Source of the DNA: Candidatus Baltobacteraceae bacterium
Lineage (GTDB): Bacteria; Vulcanimicrobiota; Vulcanimicrobiia; Vulcanimicrobiales; Vulcanimicrobiaceae
Direction of reading: 5' to 3'
DNA length: 64,000 nt
Assembly (NCBI GenBank): GCA_036559195.1
Contig: DATBTN010000001.1
Coordinates: 30,095-94,094, forward strand
In this document: in pieces, positions 44,851 to 53,358 of the stretch
Layout of the letters: the number at the start of each line of letters is the position of its first letter
Position numbering within the stretch: the first letter of the stretch is position 1
Program-made: the position numbers and the translations under genes
The notes under the pieces: model-generated
Database searches by the model: none
What the model saw: the letters and a program-made list of their open reading frames with translations, nothing else
Told to the model about the DNA's origin: nothing

Positions 44851-45526
44851 GGAAATAATACCCTCGCTCTTCGTCGGTGACGATGCGCCCGTTTTCCAAG
44901 CGGACGACGCGCCGGCGCATCCGGTCGACGACGGCTTGATTGTGCGTGGCGACGACCACGGTCGTGCCTTTGACGTTGATCCGAAGCAGCAGCTCCATGA
45001 TCTCGGTCGTGTTGGATGGATCTAAGTTGCCGGTCGGCTCGTCGCAGAGCAGAATCTTCGGATTGTTGACGAGCGCCCGCGCGATCGCCGCGCGCTGCTG
45101 CTCGCCCCCGGAGAGTTCGCCCGGATACATCCGGCTCTTGTGCGAGAGCCCGACCAAGTCGAGTGCCCGAGGTACCTGCCGCTTGATATCTTTGGTGTGC
45201 GCGCCGGTCACTTGCAGCGCGAACGCGACGTTCTCCCAGACCGTCTTGTCGGTGAGCAGCTTGAAGTCTTGAAAGACGACGCCGAGGTGGCGGCGCAACG
45301 CCGGGATGCGGCCGCTGCGCAGGTGATCGACGCGGATGCCGTCGACGGTGATGTCGCCGCTCGAGGGCTTCATCTCGCGATACAACAGCCGAAGAAGTGA
45401 AGACTTCCCGGTTCCCGAGTGACCGACGAGGAAAACGAAGTCGCCCTTGCCGATCTCGAGATCGATGCCGTCGAGGGCCCGCACTCCATTGCCATAGACG
45501 AGGGAGACGCCGCGTAGTGAGATCAT
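44816..45526 (-). CDS. ftsE: Cell division ATP-binding protein FtsE
   Basis: ABC ATPase of 236 residues. Walker A GHSGTGKSS (about 34-42), signature LSGGEQQRAAIARAL, Walker B ILLCDEPTGNLDPSNT and the H-loop ATHNQAVVD. It starts with the typical MISLRGVSLVYGNG. It drives FtsX. It is the first gene of a minus-strand unit ftsE-ftsX-kinase-regulator. The divergent acyl-CoA dehydrogenase starts 47 bases away. Confidence 0.95.
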   Translation of the reverse strand: MISLRGVSLVYGNGVRALDGIDLEIGKGDFVFLVGHSGTGKSSLLRLLYREMKPSSGDITVDGIRVDHLRSGRIPALRRHLGVVFQDFKLLTDKTVWENVAFALQVTGAHTKDIKRQVPRALDLVGLSHKSRMYPGELSGGEQQRAAIARALVNNPKILLCDEPTGNLDPSNTTEIMELLLRINVKGTTVVVATHNQAVVDRMRRRVVRLENGRIVTDEERGYYFLGLGQDQVLSG

Positions 45527-45573
45527 CGCTGCAAGAGGGATTTTCCGAAGGCGCGGACCTATTCCCCCTGGCT

Positions 45574-46722
45574 ATGAATTTTGATCTGACCGACGAGCAG
45601 AAGGCTATACAGCAGACCGTCCGCGAGTTCGCGCAAGAGCGGGTCGTGCCGCGCGCCGAGGAGATGGACCGCGAGGAAGCCTTCCCGTACGACCTCGTCA
45701 AGGAGATGGCGGCGCTCGGATTGATGGGACTGCCGTTTCCCGAAGCGTACGGCGGTGCCGGTGCGGATACGGTGAGTTACGCGCTCGCCGTGATGGAACT
45801 CGCGCGCGCCGACGCATCGACGGCGATCACCATGGCCGCGCATTGTTCGCTCGGCGCGAGCCCCTTCTATTTATTCGGAACCGAGGCGCAGAAGCAGAAG
45901 TACCTGGTTCCGCTCGCGCAGGGGACGATGCTTTGGGGCTTCGGGCTGACCGAGCCGGGCGCGGGCAGCGATGCCGGCAACGTGCAGACGAAGGCCGAGT
46001 TGCGCGACGGCAAGTGGATCGTCAACGGCACCAAGGCGTTCATTACGAACTCCGGCACCGAGATCACCGGCGGCACGACGATCACGGCCGCGACGGGCAA
46101 GCGGCCGGACGGCAAGATCGAGATCAGCAATCTCATCATGGATCAGAACGCTCCCGGTTTCGCGCGCAGCAAGAAGTATAAGAAGATGGGCTGGCGCGCT
46201 TCCGACACGCGCGAACTCTCCTTCGTCGACGCGGAAGTACCGCAGGAGAACATCCTCGGCAAGCGCGGCGACGGACTCAAGAATTTCCTGACGATTCTCG
46301 ACGGCGGCCGCATCTCGGTCGCCGCACTCTCCGTGGGCCTGGCGATGGGAGCGTACGACGAAGCGATGAAGTACGCCAAGGAGCGGCACGCGTTCGGCAA
46401 ACCGATCAACAAGTTTCAAGCGATTCAATTCAAGCTCGTCGATATGCTCATGGAGATCGAACACGCCAAGCTGATGACGCTCAAGGCCGCGTGGGAGAAA
46501 GACGAAAAGCGCGACTTCGCGCAGACCGCGAGCCTCGCTAAACTCTACGCCGCCGAAGTCTCGCGCCGCGTCGTCAACGAGTCGCTGCAAGTTCACGGCG
46601 GCTACGGATTCATGGACGAGTATCCGATCTCACGCATGTATCGCGATCAGAAGATCAACGAAATCGGCGAAGGCACCAACGAAGTCCAACGCGTAGTAAT
46701 CGCCCGCATGATGGGCATGTAG
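45574..46722 (+). CDS. Acyl-CoA dehydrogenase
   Basis: Flavoenzyme of 382 residues, normal length. N-terminal helical domain with LTDEQKAIQQTVREFA, middle beta domain with GFGLTEPGAGSDAGNVQTKA (FAD-binding), and C-terminal helical domain with RHAFGKPINKFQAIQFKL and NEIGEGTNEVQRVVIARMM, where Glu in GEGTNE is the catalytic base position of short- and medium-chain enzymes. It oxidises an acyl-CoA to the 2-enoyl-CoA; chain length cannot be read from sequence. No other beta-oxidation gene is beside it. Confidence 0.94.
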   Translation: MNFDLTDEQKAIQQTVREFAQERVVPRAEEMDREEAFPYDLVKEMAALGLMGLPFPEAYGGAGADTVSYALAVMELARADASTAITMAAHCSLGASPFYLFGTEAQKQKYLVPLAQGTMLWGFGLTEPGAGSDAGNVQTKAELRDGKWIVNGTKAFITNSGTEITGGTTITAATGKRPDGKIEISNLIMDQNAPGFARSKKYKKMGWRASDTRELSFVDAEVPQENILGKRGDGLKNFLTILDGGRISVAALSVGLAMGAYDEAMKYAKERHAFGKPINKFQAIQFKLVDMLMEIEHAKLMTLKAAWEKDEKRDFAQTASLAKLYAAEVSRRVVNESLQVHGGYGFMDEYPISRMYRDQKINEIGEGTNEVQRVVIARMMGM

Positions 46723-46770
46723 CTCGCCGAAACACCAGCCCGCCGAAGGACTCATGCTTCGACAGGCCCA

Positions 46771-46858
46771 TGCTTCGACAAGCTCAGCATGACAAAGGGA
46801 AGGGCCCAGCCCTGACAAAGTGTGCGCCCTTTTTTGTCATGCTGAGCTTGTCGAAGCA
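46771..46858. repeat. Palindromic repeat, unit 1
   Basis: Perfect 26-base arms (46771-46796 and 46833-46858) with core CTTCGACAAGCTCAGCATGA facing its reverse complement, around a 36-base centre that contains a second TGACAAAG. It lies in a gene-free stretch of 337 bases (46723-47059) together with unit 2. A partial copy TGCTTCGACAGGCCCA stands just before it. It resembles the short dispersed palindromic (REP-like) repeats found in many genomes. Confidence 0.85.
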
Positions 46859-46932
46859 CGCGCTTGTCGGACGGCCCCATCGAAGGACGCGCAACTCGCA
46901 TTCATGCTTCGACGGGCCCATGCTTCGACAAG

Positions 46933-47026
46933 CTCATGCTTCGACAAGCTCAGCATGACAAGGGGGGGGGCAGCCTTGACAAAATGTATGCCCCTTTTTG
47001 TCATGCTGAGCTTGTCGAAGCATGAG
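46933..47026. repeat. Palindromic repeat, unit 2
   Basis: Perfect 29-base arms (46933-46961 and 46998-47026) with the same core as unit 1. The centre has a run of nine G and again a TGACAAA, homologous to the centre of unit 1. A truncated direct copy (46919-46936) precedes it. The two units therefore arose by duplication. A long stem of this kind can stop or stabilise transcripts coming from the acyl-CoA dehydrogenase and, convergently, from the PatB-like gene. Confidence 0.85.
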
Positions 47027-47059
47027 CCTTGAAGGGTGCGGGCGGCGCGTATCGCGCGT

Positions 47060-48205
47060 TTAGGGGAGGGCGGTTTTCATGCGGGCGACGATGTCGGTGA
47101 GGAGTGCTTTGGACGTGGCCATGTTGAGGCGGACGTGATGGGCGCCTTGTTTTCCGAAGTCTAGGCCGCGGCTAAGCGCTACGCGGCCTTTTGTTAGGAA
47201 TGCGTGCGCGGGATTTTCGCCGAGATTGAGGTTGGTACAGTCGAGCCAGGCGAGGTAGCTGGCTTCGGGCTGAATGTAGCGGATCTGCGGGATCTCGGCG
47301 GCGAGTAACTCCGAGAGATAGTTGCGGTTCTCGTCGAGATAGTCTCGCAGCTCGTCGAGCCACGCATCGCCGCGTTCGAAGGCGGCGATCGATGCCCGGA
47401 CGCCGAGGATGCCGGCTCGATAGCGCACTTCGGCGGGAAGGCGGCGGAGCGCGTCGCGCACGGGCGCGGAGCCGGCTACGATTGCGGCGCATTTGAGGCC
47501 GGCGATGTTGAAGGCCTTCGACGCTGCGGTGAGCGTGAGCGCGCGGTGCCCGAGCCGGTCGCCCAGAGAAACGAAGGGCGTATGCGTAGCGCCCGAGAGC
47601 GCGAGCGGGGCGTGGATTTCGTCGGCGAGCACGAGCACGTCGTAGGTGCGCGCGAGTTCTGCGATTGCAACGACGGTTTCGCGAGCGAAGACGCGTCCGA
47701 CCGGATTGTGCGGATTGCAGAAGAGATAGGCGCGCGCACCGCGTGCGAACGCGGCTTCCAACCCGGCGAGATCGATGTCGTAGCGGCCCTCCGCGTCGCG
47801 CAGCAGCGGAACTTCAACGATCGGACGGCGCACTTCATCGAGCGTGGCGGCGAACGGTGCGTAAACGGGCGGATTGATAACGACGGGATCGCCGGGAGCG
47901 GTGAGGACGCGCAGCGCTTCGGCCGCGCCGGCCATGACGTCGGGAACCAGGAAGACGCGATCGGGATCGACGCTCCACGCAAAGCGCCGCGCGGCGAATC
48001 CCGCAACGGCCCGCGCGAATCCCGCGGGATTCGCGTAGCCGCAATCGTCGCGTTCGACGGCTTCGCGAAGCGCCGCTTTGACCGGCTCGGCGAGCCCGAA
48101 ATCCATCTCGGCGACGAACGCCGGCAGCACGTCCGGCGGATAGGCCGTCCACTTCTCGCTGCTGCGCGCGCGAAGCTGCTCGAGCGTTGGAACGACGAGG
48201 CTCAC
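47060..48205 (-). CDS. MalY/PatB-type PLP-dependent lyase or aminotransferase
   Basis: Fold-type I PLP enzyme of 381 residues. Features: FVAEMDFGLAEPVKAALR at the start, YLFCNPHNPVGRVF with the Asn that binds PLP, VLADEIHAPLAL and the PLP Lys in LTAASKAFNIAGLKCA (about 232). This matches the MalY/PatB group, which cleaves cystathionine or cysteine conjugates (C-S lyase). An aminotransferase role is also possible. GTG start at 48205 overlaps the DUF695/RraB gene stop (GTGA). Confidence 0.87.
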   Translation of the reverse strand: MSLVVPTLEQLRARSSEKWTAYPPDVLPAFVAEMDFGLAEPVKAALREAVERDDCGYANPAGFARAVAGFAARRFAWSVDPDRVFLVPDVMAGAAEALRVLTAPGDPVVINPPVYAPFAATLDEVRRPIVEVPLLRDAEGRYDIDLAGLEAAFARGARAYLFCNPHNPVGRVFARETVVAIAELARTYDVLVLADEIHAPLALSGATHTPFVSLGDRLGHRALTLTAASKAFNIAGLKCAAIVAGSAPVRDALRRLPAEVRYRAGILGVRASIAAFERGDAWLDELRDYLDENRNYLSELLAAEIPQIRYIQPEASYLAWLDCTNLNLGENPAHAFLTKGRVALSRGLDFGKQGAHHVRLNMATSKALLTDIVARMKTALP

Positions 48206-48918
48206 GCTTGAACCTCACAGCTCCATCCGTCGTAGTCGCCGGCGAACTCTTGCGCCAGCGTGGCGACGGCCGTGCGGATCGCCGTGATGGCGAAGGGATC
48301 GATGCGCTCGTTTTTGATAACGGTTACGACCTCGCCGGCCGCATCGACCAGGAAGCCGTGATCGGCGATCGCGCGCGCGAACCCGTCGCGGCGCCCCGCG
48401 TCTGAAAATCGCACGATATGGCGGATATCGCGCGGTCGCTCGAAATCGTCGCCGGCGTCGCGCAACGCCTGTAGCACTTTCATATCTTCGGCGAACTCGA
48501 GCTGATAGTGATCGGGATAGAGATAGCCGACGTAGATCGACCACGTCGGGTCGTCGGCGGCCAGAACTTTGAACTGGTATCCGGCGTACGATTCCATGAT
48601 CTGCGCCACGGTCGCGGCGATCGTTGCGGTCTGCGGACCGTAGTAGTGGAACGTACGCAGCTTTCGGCCGGTAACCCGGCCCACTTGCAGCACGTCGAGC
48701 GCGAGCAGGGCGTCGTAGAGCGCGTTTTCGATCTCGGAGAGCCGCTCGAACTCACTTTCGGCCGGCATGCCGTTCGCGTCGGGCTCGCGCACGGCGACCG
48801 CGATCGTGTAGGCCGCCGGTTTCTGCGCGAGCGGAGCGGAGGCTTTGAGCTCGAGATCGACGGCGATCGAGACCGGTGCGCCGTCGAGCCTCGCGAAGTA
48901 CGAGGACCAATCTGCCAT
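48202..48918 (-). CDS. DUF695 protein with RraB-like C-terminal domain
   Basis: Protein of 238 residues. The N-terminal part (about 1-130) resembles DUF695, starting MADWSSYFARLDGAPVSIAV. The C-terminal part (about 135-235) resembles RraB, the protein inhibitor of RNase E, with FERPRDIRHIVRF and the end FAGDYDGWSCEV. ATG 48918 is chosen because upstream in-frame sequence is antisense to the peroxiredoxin gene. The RNase E/G gene lies 10 kb away. The overlap with the PatB-like gene means co-translation. Confidence 0.75.
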   Translation of the reverse strand: MADWSSYFARLDGAPVSIAVDLELKASAPLAQKPAAYTIAVAVREPDANGMPAESEFERLSEIENALYDALLALDVLQVGRVTGRKLRTFHYYGPQTATIAATVAQIMESYAGYQFKVLAADDPTWSIYVGYLYPDHYQLEFAEDMKVLQALRDAGDDFERPRDIRHIVRFSDAGRRDGFARAIADHGFLVDAAGEVVTVIKNERIDPFAITAIRTAVATLAQEFAGDYDGWSCEVQA

Positions 48919-48994
48919 CCCGACCGCTTCGCGTTGCGCGGGGTTCGCGCCCGCCGCACCGAAGAGAGCCGCGGGTGGTACGGGAGGAGTTCGA

Positions 48995-49540
48995 ATGATC
49001 CGTCGTGTTGTTGCGGTGCTCGGTATCTGCGCGGTTGCGTTAAGCGCGCCGGCGCTCGCCAGCCTCAAAGTCGGCGATACCGCGCCGGCCTTTAAAGCCC
49101 AGGCGTCGATGGGCGGCAAGATTTTCGCGTTCGATCTTGCGTCGGCGCTCAAAAAAGGGCCGGTCGTGCTGTATTTTTATCCGGCCGCCTTTACGCCGGG
49201 CTGCACGATCGAAGCGCACGATTTTGCCGACGCGATCGGCCAGTACGCGGCGCTCGATGCGACCGTGATCGGCGTCTCGCACGATCCGATCGCAAAGCTG
49301 CAGAAGTTCTCGGTTAGCGAATGCCGGAGCAAGTTCGCCGTCGCGGCCGATGCGGATCTCGCGATCGCCAAAGCGTACGACGCGGTTTTAAAGGCCGCGC
49401 CGCAATACGCCGATCGCACCTCGTACGTGATCGCTCCCGATGGGAAGATCGTCTACGTCTACAGTTCGCTCAAACCCGACCTGCACGTCGCCAACACGCT
49501 CGAGGCGCTCAAAGCCTACGAGGCGAGCAAGAAGCGGTAG
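48995..49540 (+). CDS. Exported peroxiredoxin (AhpC/TSA or Bcp-type)
   Basis: Protein of 181 residues. A signal peptide (about 1-22) is followed by a thioredoxin fold with VGDTAPAFKAQASMGG and the peroxidatic Cys70 in FYPAAFTPGCTIEA, the P-x3-T-x2-C motif. A second Cys at 110 (FSVSECRSKF) could be the resolving Cys. It would reduce peroxides in the periplasm. Strong ribosome site GGGAGGAG six bases ahead of ATG 48995. It is divergent from the DUF695 gene. Confidence 0.88.
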   Translation: MIRRVVAVLGICAVALSAPALASLKVGDTAPAFKAQASMGGKIFAFDLASALKKGPVVLYFYPAAFTPGCTIEAHDFADAIGQYAALDATVIGVSHDPIAKLQKFSVSECRSKFAVAADADLAIAKAYDAVLKAAPQYADRTSYVIAPDGKIVYVYSSLKPDLHVANTLEALKAYEASKKR

Positions 49541-49544
49541 CGGC

Positions 49545-49937
49545 TTAGATCACGCAGTCGGCGAGGACGCGCCGCGCGCGCTCGTTATCGCCGGTGCTCA
49601 TGGCGACGATCGCGTGTCCCTCGTCGCGCTGAACCATCGTCACCGAGCGCACTTCCACGTCGGCGTCGAGAAGCGCTTTCGAGAGTTTGGCCAGCGCTCC
49701 GGGCCGATCGGCGACGCGCGCGAGCACGACTTCGTCGGTCACGCAATTGAATCCATTGCCGGTCAGCAGCGCGAGCGCCTCGTCGGGCTTCTCGACGTCG
49801 AGCAGCAGCACGGCGTCGCCGCCGTGCGCGTGGGCCTCGAGATCGATGACGTTGATGTCGCGCTCCGCCAGGAGTGCGGCCGTTTCGGCGATGAGGCCGG
49901 GCCGATCGTGACAAACGATTCGTAGGCGCGTCTTCAT
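49545..49937 (-). CDS. Two-ACT-domain regulatory protein
   Basis: Protein of 130 residues made of two ACT domains: 3-62 (IVCHDRPGLIAETAALLAER) and 70-125 (VARVADRPGALAKLSKALLD). ACT domains bind small molecules, usually amino acids. Its ATG overlaps the stop of the histidine decarboxylase gene (ATGA), so the two are made together and a histidine- or histamine-sensing role is a reasonable guess. Confidence 0.85.
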   Translation of the reverse strand: MKTRLRIVCHDRPGLIAETAALLAERDINVIDLEAHAHGGDAVLLLDVEKPDEALALLTGNGFNCVTDEVVLARVADRPGALAKLSKALLDADVEVRSVTMVQRDEGHAIVAMSTGDNERARRVLADCVI

Positions 49938-51070
49938 CGCGTGCTCTCCTGCAAAGCTCGTTTCGAATGTTCGGCGGCGACGTCGTCGACGAACGCATCG
50001 ATGGTTTCTCGACTAATGCCGGGCATGACGATCAAATGCGAAAAACGCTCGGTCGCGAGCTGCCATTTGGCTTTGACCGCGTCGCCGGTCTTGGGGAACA
50101 CCACGGTGATCGCGTTGCGGTTGCGCCAAGCGGGGACGCCGCGGGCCACGAGCCGCTCCTGCGCGTAGGCGGCGAGATCCAAGCATCGATGGGCGCGTTC
50201 GCGCATGCCCTCGAGGCCGAGCGACCGGATGACGTACCATAGGGCGAGCGGCGTAAACCCGTTGCGCGAGCCGGAGATCGTCGTGTCGAGACTTCCGATG
50301 TAATCGATCGAGCGGGCGATCCGCTCGACGTTGCGCTTCTTGGCGAGCACGACGCCGCATGGAAGCGGAACGCCGAGAAACTTGTGCCCGGAAATCGAGA
50401 TGCTGTCCGCACCGTCGGCAAAATCGAATGCCGGCCGCGGTTCCAAGAACGCGACGTAGCCGCCCGAGAGCGCGGCGTCGGAGTGAATGTAGCTTTGCCG
50501 GATCGTCAAGTCATCGAGCACGCCGCGAATGCGCGCGATGTCGTCACGCGCCTCGGTCATCGTCGTGCCGATATTGGCAAAGACGATCGGCGGCGAGTCG
50601 CGATGGATCTTGAGCGTTTCGCGCAGATCCTCGTAGTCGATCTCGCCCGTCTCCTGCGCGCGTATCATGATATGGCGCATGCCGAGAAAGTGCAGGTTCT
50701 TGCTCACACTATAGTGGGTCTGTTCGGAGAAATAAACGATCCCGTTCGGATAGAGTTCGCGCGCGAGATAGAGACCGTAGAGATTCCCTTCGGTGCCGCC
50801 GTTGGTAACGTACCCCCACCAGTTCCCCTCGGGTGCCCGCATCATTGCCGCAAAAAACTCGACGACCTCGCGTTCGAATTCGCGCGTGTTGACGCGGTAC
50901 GTGCTCTCTGCGAACGGATCGCCGATGTTGTTGATGGCGAATGCAAGAAACTCGCCAAGTTCCCGGATGTCGAGATCTTTCGAGGCGGGATAGCCCACGG
51001 CAAAGGCGTTCGCATCACGCAGCCGCGTGCGAAGATCGTCGAGGCGCGAGCGATCGTCTTGTGAAAGCAT
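49934..51070 (-). CDS. hdc: Pyridoxal-phosphate histidine decarboxylase
   Basis: Group II PLP decarboxylase of 378 residues, the same length as the Morganella/Klebsiella enzymes and closely alike in pattern: AINNIGDPF, WGYVTNGGTEGNLYG, FSEQTHYSVSK (His119), IVFANIGTTMTEA, SDAALSGG, and PLP Lys230 in SISGHKFLGVPLPCGV. The sequence RNAITVVFP near the end is shared too. It converts histidine to histamine and CO2. A related amino acid substrate cannot be excluded. The gene lies 11 bases after rmuC and overlaps the ACT gene. Confidence 0.88.
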   Translation of the reverse strand: MLSQDDRSRLDDLRTRLRDANAFAVGYPASKDLDIRELGEFLAFAINNIGDPFAESTYRVNTREFEREVVEFFAAMMRAPEGNWWGYVTNGGTEGNLYGLYLARELYPNGIVYFSEQTHYSVSKNLHFLGMRHIMIRAQETGEIDYEDLRETLKIHRDSPPIVFANIGTTMTEARDDIARIRGVLDDLTIRQSYIHSDAALSGGYVAFLEPRPAFDFADGADSISISGHKFLGVPLPCGVVLAKKRNVERIARSIDYIGSLDTTISGSRNGFTPLALWYVIRSLGLEGMRERAHRCLDLAAYAQERLVARGVPAWRNRNAITVVFPKTGDAVKAKWQLATERFSHLIVMPGISRETIDAFVDDVAAEHSKRALQESTR

Positions 51071-51081
51071 TGGCCGCGAGC

Positions 51082-52371
51082 CTAGCTCGCTTCGTCGTTG
51101 GTGAAGAGCGGAGGCTGGCGCGTCCCGCGTCGCCGCGGCTGCGCGTCGAGCGCGGTGACTTCGCGCGGCGTGACTTCGATCTCCGCAACCTCGGGCGTAT
51201 CGCCGGAGAGGGATGCCATCTCCTTGATTTTACGGCCCTGCGGCAGAACGCGGGTCTCCATCGAGCGCACCGCGCCGTTGTACGAGTCGACGGCCTTTTT
51301 GAGATTGGAACCCATCGAAACGAAATGGCTCGCAAACGTGCTGACGCGATCGTACAGCACGCGGGCCGCCTCGGCGATCGCCTTCGCATTCTCTTCCTGC
51401 TGACGCTGCTGCCAGCCCAGCGCGTAGGAGCGCAGGAGCGCCATCAGCGTGAGCGGGCTCGCGATGTAGATGCCCTTGGCGGCGCCGTATTCGATCAAGT
51501 CGGGATTCTCGGTGCAGGCGGCGCTCAGAAACGCTTCGCCGGGAACGAACATGACCACGAACTCCGCGGAGCCGTCGACGCGATGGTAGTTCTTCTTCGC
51601 AAGAGCGTCCACGTGGGACTTAAAGGCGCTCGCGTGCGCGCGCAGTTTATCGCGCCGGCCGCTCTCTTCGGGAATCTCGATCGCCTCGAGATAGGCGGCG
51701 AGCGGGGCCTTCGCATCGACGAAGATACGGGCGTTGCCCGGCAGCGAGACGGTCATATCCGGGCGGCCCATGCCCTCGCCGGTATCGAACGTTTGCTGTT
51801 CGTCGTAATCGACGTGCTCCTGCATGCCCGCTAACTCGACGACGCGTTTGAGTTGCACTTCGCCCCACTTGCCGCGCGTGGTCGGATTACGCAGCGCCGA
51901 AACCAAAACCGAGGTTTGCGTCGAAAGCTGGGACGTCGAAAGCTCGAGGCGGCCCGAGCGCTCGAGCAATCCGGCGATCTGCTCTTTAAGGCCTTCGTAG
52001 GCGCCGACGCGCGATTTTTCCATCGTTTGCACGAGTGCGTCGAACTCGTTGAGTTTTTGCGCGACCGGCAGCAGCGCTTTGTCGAAGCGCTCGTTGGCGA
52101 TGGCGAGGAACTGCTCGCGCTGCATCTCGGCGATTCGGCCGTTGCTTTCGTGCATCTCGCTCTTGAGGCGCTCGGCGACGATTTCAACGCTCTGACGATG
52201 GCGCTCGTCGAGATCGAGCAAACGCGACTCGGCGATCGCACGCGCTTGCTCGGCTGCCTCCGCACGCTCGCGGTGGCGCGCGATTTCGCGGCGAGCGAGG
52301 GCCAGTGCGAGCGCGGCTCCGCCGACGAGACCGATAAGCAGAACCAGGACGAGCGAGAGCGTGCCGTTCAC
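51082..52371 (-). CDS. rmuC: RmuC-family protein
   Basis: Protein of 429 residues with one N-terminal transmembrane helix (about 5-25), a long coiled coil (about 30-150) and a restriction-endonuclease-like RmuC domain with NPTTRGKWGEVQLKRVVELA, FVDAKAPLAAYLEAI and EFVVMFVPGEAFL. RmuC limits recombination at short inverted repeats, of interest given the repeats nearby. GTG 52371 is chosen because longer frames run through the upstream hydrolase gene. Confidence 0.92.
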   Translation of the reverse strand: MNGTLSLVLVLLIGLVGGAALALALARREIARHRERAEAAEQARAIAESRLLDLDERHRQSVEIVAERLKSEMHESNGRIAEMQREQFLAIANERFDKALLPVAQKLNEFDALVQTMEKSRVGAYEGLKEQIAGLLERSGRLELSTSQLSTQTSVLVSALRNPTTRGKWGEVQLKRVVELAGMQEHVDYDEQQTFDTGEGMGRPDMTVSLPGNARIFVDAKAPLAAYLEAIEIPEESGRRDKLRAHASAFKSHVDALAKKNYHRVDGSAEFVVMFVPGEAFLSAACTENPDLIEYGAAKGIYIASPLTLMALLRSYALGWQQRQQEENAKAIAEAARVLYDRVSTFASHFVSMGSNLKKAVDSYNGAVRSMETRVLPQGRKIKEMASLSGDTPEVAEIEVTPREVTALDAQPRRRGTRQPPLFTNDEAS

Positions 52372-52388
52372 CCGATCAGACGTTCGAC

Positions 52389-53261
52389 TTAACCGCGCAA
52401 AAACTTCGCGAAAAATGCAAGAGTTCGCCGCCACGCGTCCGCGGCGGCCGCCGGATCGAACGCGCCGCGCTGATCGTCGAAGAAGGCGTGGCCGGCCGTC
52501 GAATAGATGACGATATCGTTGGGCACGCGCAAGGCGTCGCGAAAGGCGCGAACGGATTCGGCCGGAATCGACGTATCGCGAGCGCCGTAACTGCCGCAGA
52601 TCGGGATACGAATCTGGCCCGCATCGATACCCGCGGGATTGCCGTAGAACGGCGCGTCGGCCACAAAAACATCGCCGTTGGTAATTGCCTGGCGCAGCGC
52701 GATCGCGCCGCCCATGCAAAAGCCCGTGACCCCCACGCGCGCGCCGGGATGTGCCGCCGTTATCCAGTTGGCTGCGGCGCGAATATCGGCATCGGCCTGC
52801 GCGTCGAGCAATTGCTTGGCAAACGGGCGAAACGTGGCGATATCGCTGACGCCGTCACCGCTAGGGGCGTGAAAGCGCGAATACAAATCCGGCGCGATCG
52901 CGACGTAGCCTTCCTTGGCATATCGGCGCACGACGTCGCGAATCGAGGTGTCGACTCCCCAAATATGCATCACGACGACGATTCCCGGCGTATCGGGTCC
53001 CGCGTTCTTCGGCGATGCGGCATACGCGGCGATCGCGCCGTCGGGCCGGCGCAGTTCCACGTGCGCCGCAACGATCGCGGAGTCGTCCGGCGCGACCAGC
53101 GGCGGATGCGTTTTCCCGAGGCCGGCGCCTTGCCCGAGCCCGCGCGCGACCGTCCCTATACCGGCGGCGGCGCCCGCCGAGATTCCGACGAATGCCTCGC
53201 GATTGAGCCGGGCCGAGGTCGACGCGGTCGGATCGATCTCGCTCGCGTTTGCATCCTCCAT
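52389..53261 (-). CDS. Dienelactone hydrolase-family alpha/beta hydrolase
   Basis: Protein of 290 residues. The alpha/beta hydrolase core has the Cys nucleophile in GVTGFCMGGAIAL, the Asp in GARDTSIP and the His in YSTAGHAFFDD, the Cys-Asp-His triad of dienelactone hydrolases. An extra 80-residue head contains an Ala/Gly-rich helix (EAFVGISAGAAAGIG) that may be a degenerate signal sequence. The substrate is unknown. It is the first gene of a minus-strand unit with rmuC, hdc and the ACT gene. Confidence 0.85.
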   Translation of the reverse strand: MEDANASEIDPTASTSARLNREAFVGISAGAAAGIGTVARGLGQGAGLGKTHPPLVAPDDSAIVAAHVELRRPDGAIAAYAASPKNAGPDTPGIVVVMHIWGVDTSIRDVVRRYAKEGYVAIAPDLYSRFHAPSGDGVSDIATFRPFAKQLLDAQADADIRAAANWITAAHPGARVGVTGFCMGGAIALRQAITNGDVFVADAPFYGNPAGIDAGQIRIPICGSYGARDTSIPAESVRAFRDALRVPNDIVIYSTAGHAFFDDQRGAFDPAAAADAWRRTLAFFAKFLRG

Positions 53262-53358
53262 TGTCGACGACTGCGGCCCGGCAGAGCGCAAACCCTTGCG
53301 CGGCAACCGATGGCGGACTTCGCATGAGTAATGCGTCACAAGCGCGTAGCTTGCTTGA

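Noticed and set aside
46770..47032. Short open frames of 60-70 codons across the repeats
   Set aside because: They arise from the repeated sequence itself, read in several phases, and have no ribosome site or protein-like composition.
46723..47059. CRISPR array
   Set aside because: Repeats are few, long and palindromic with homologous centres rather than unique spacers, and no cas gene is near.
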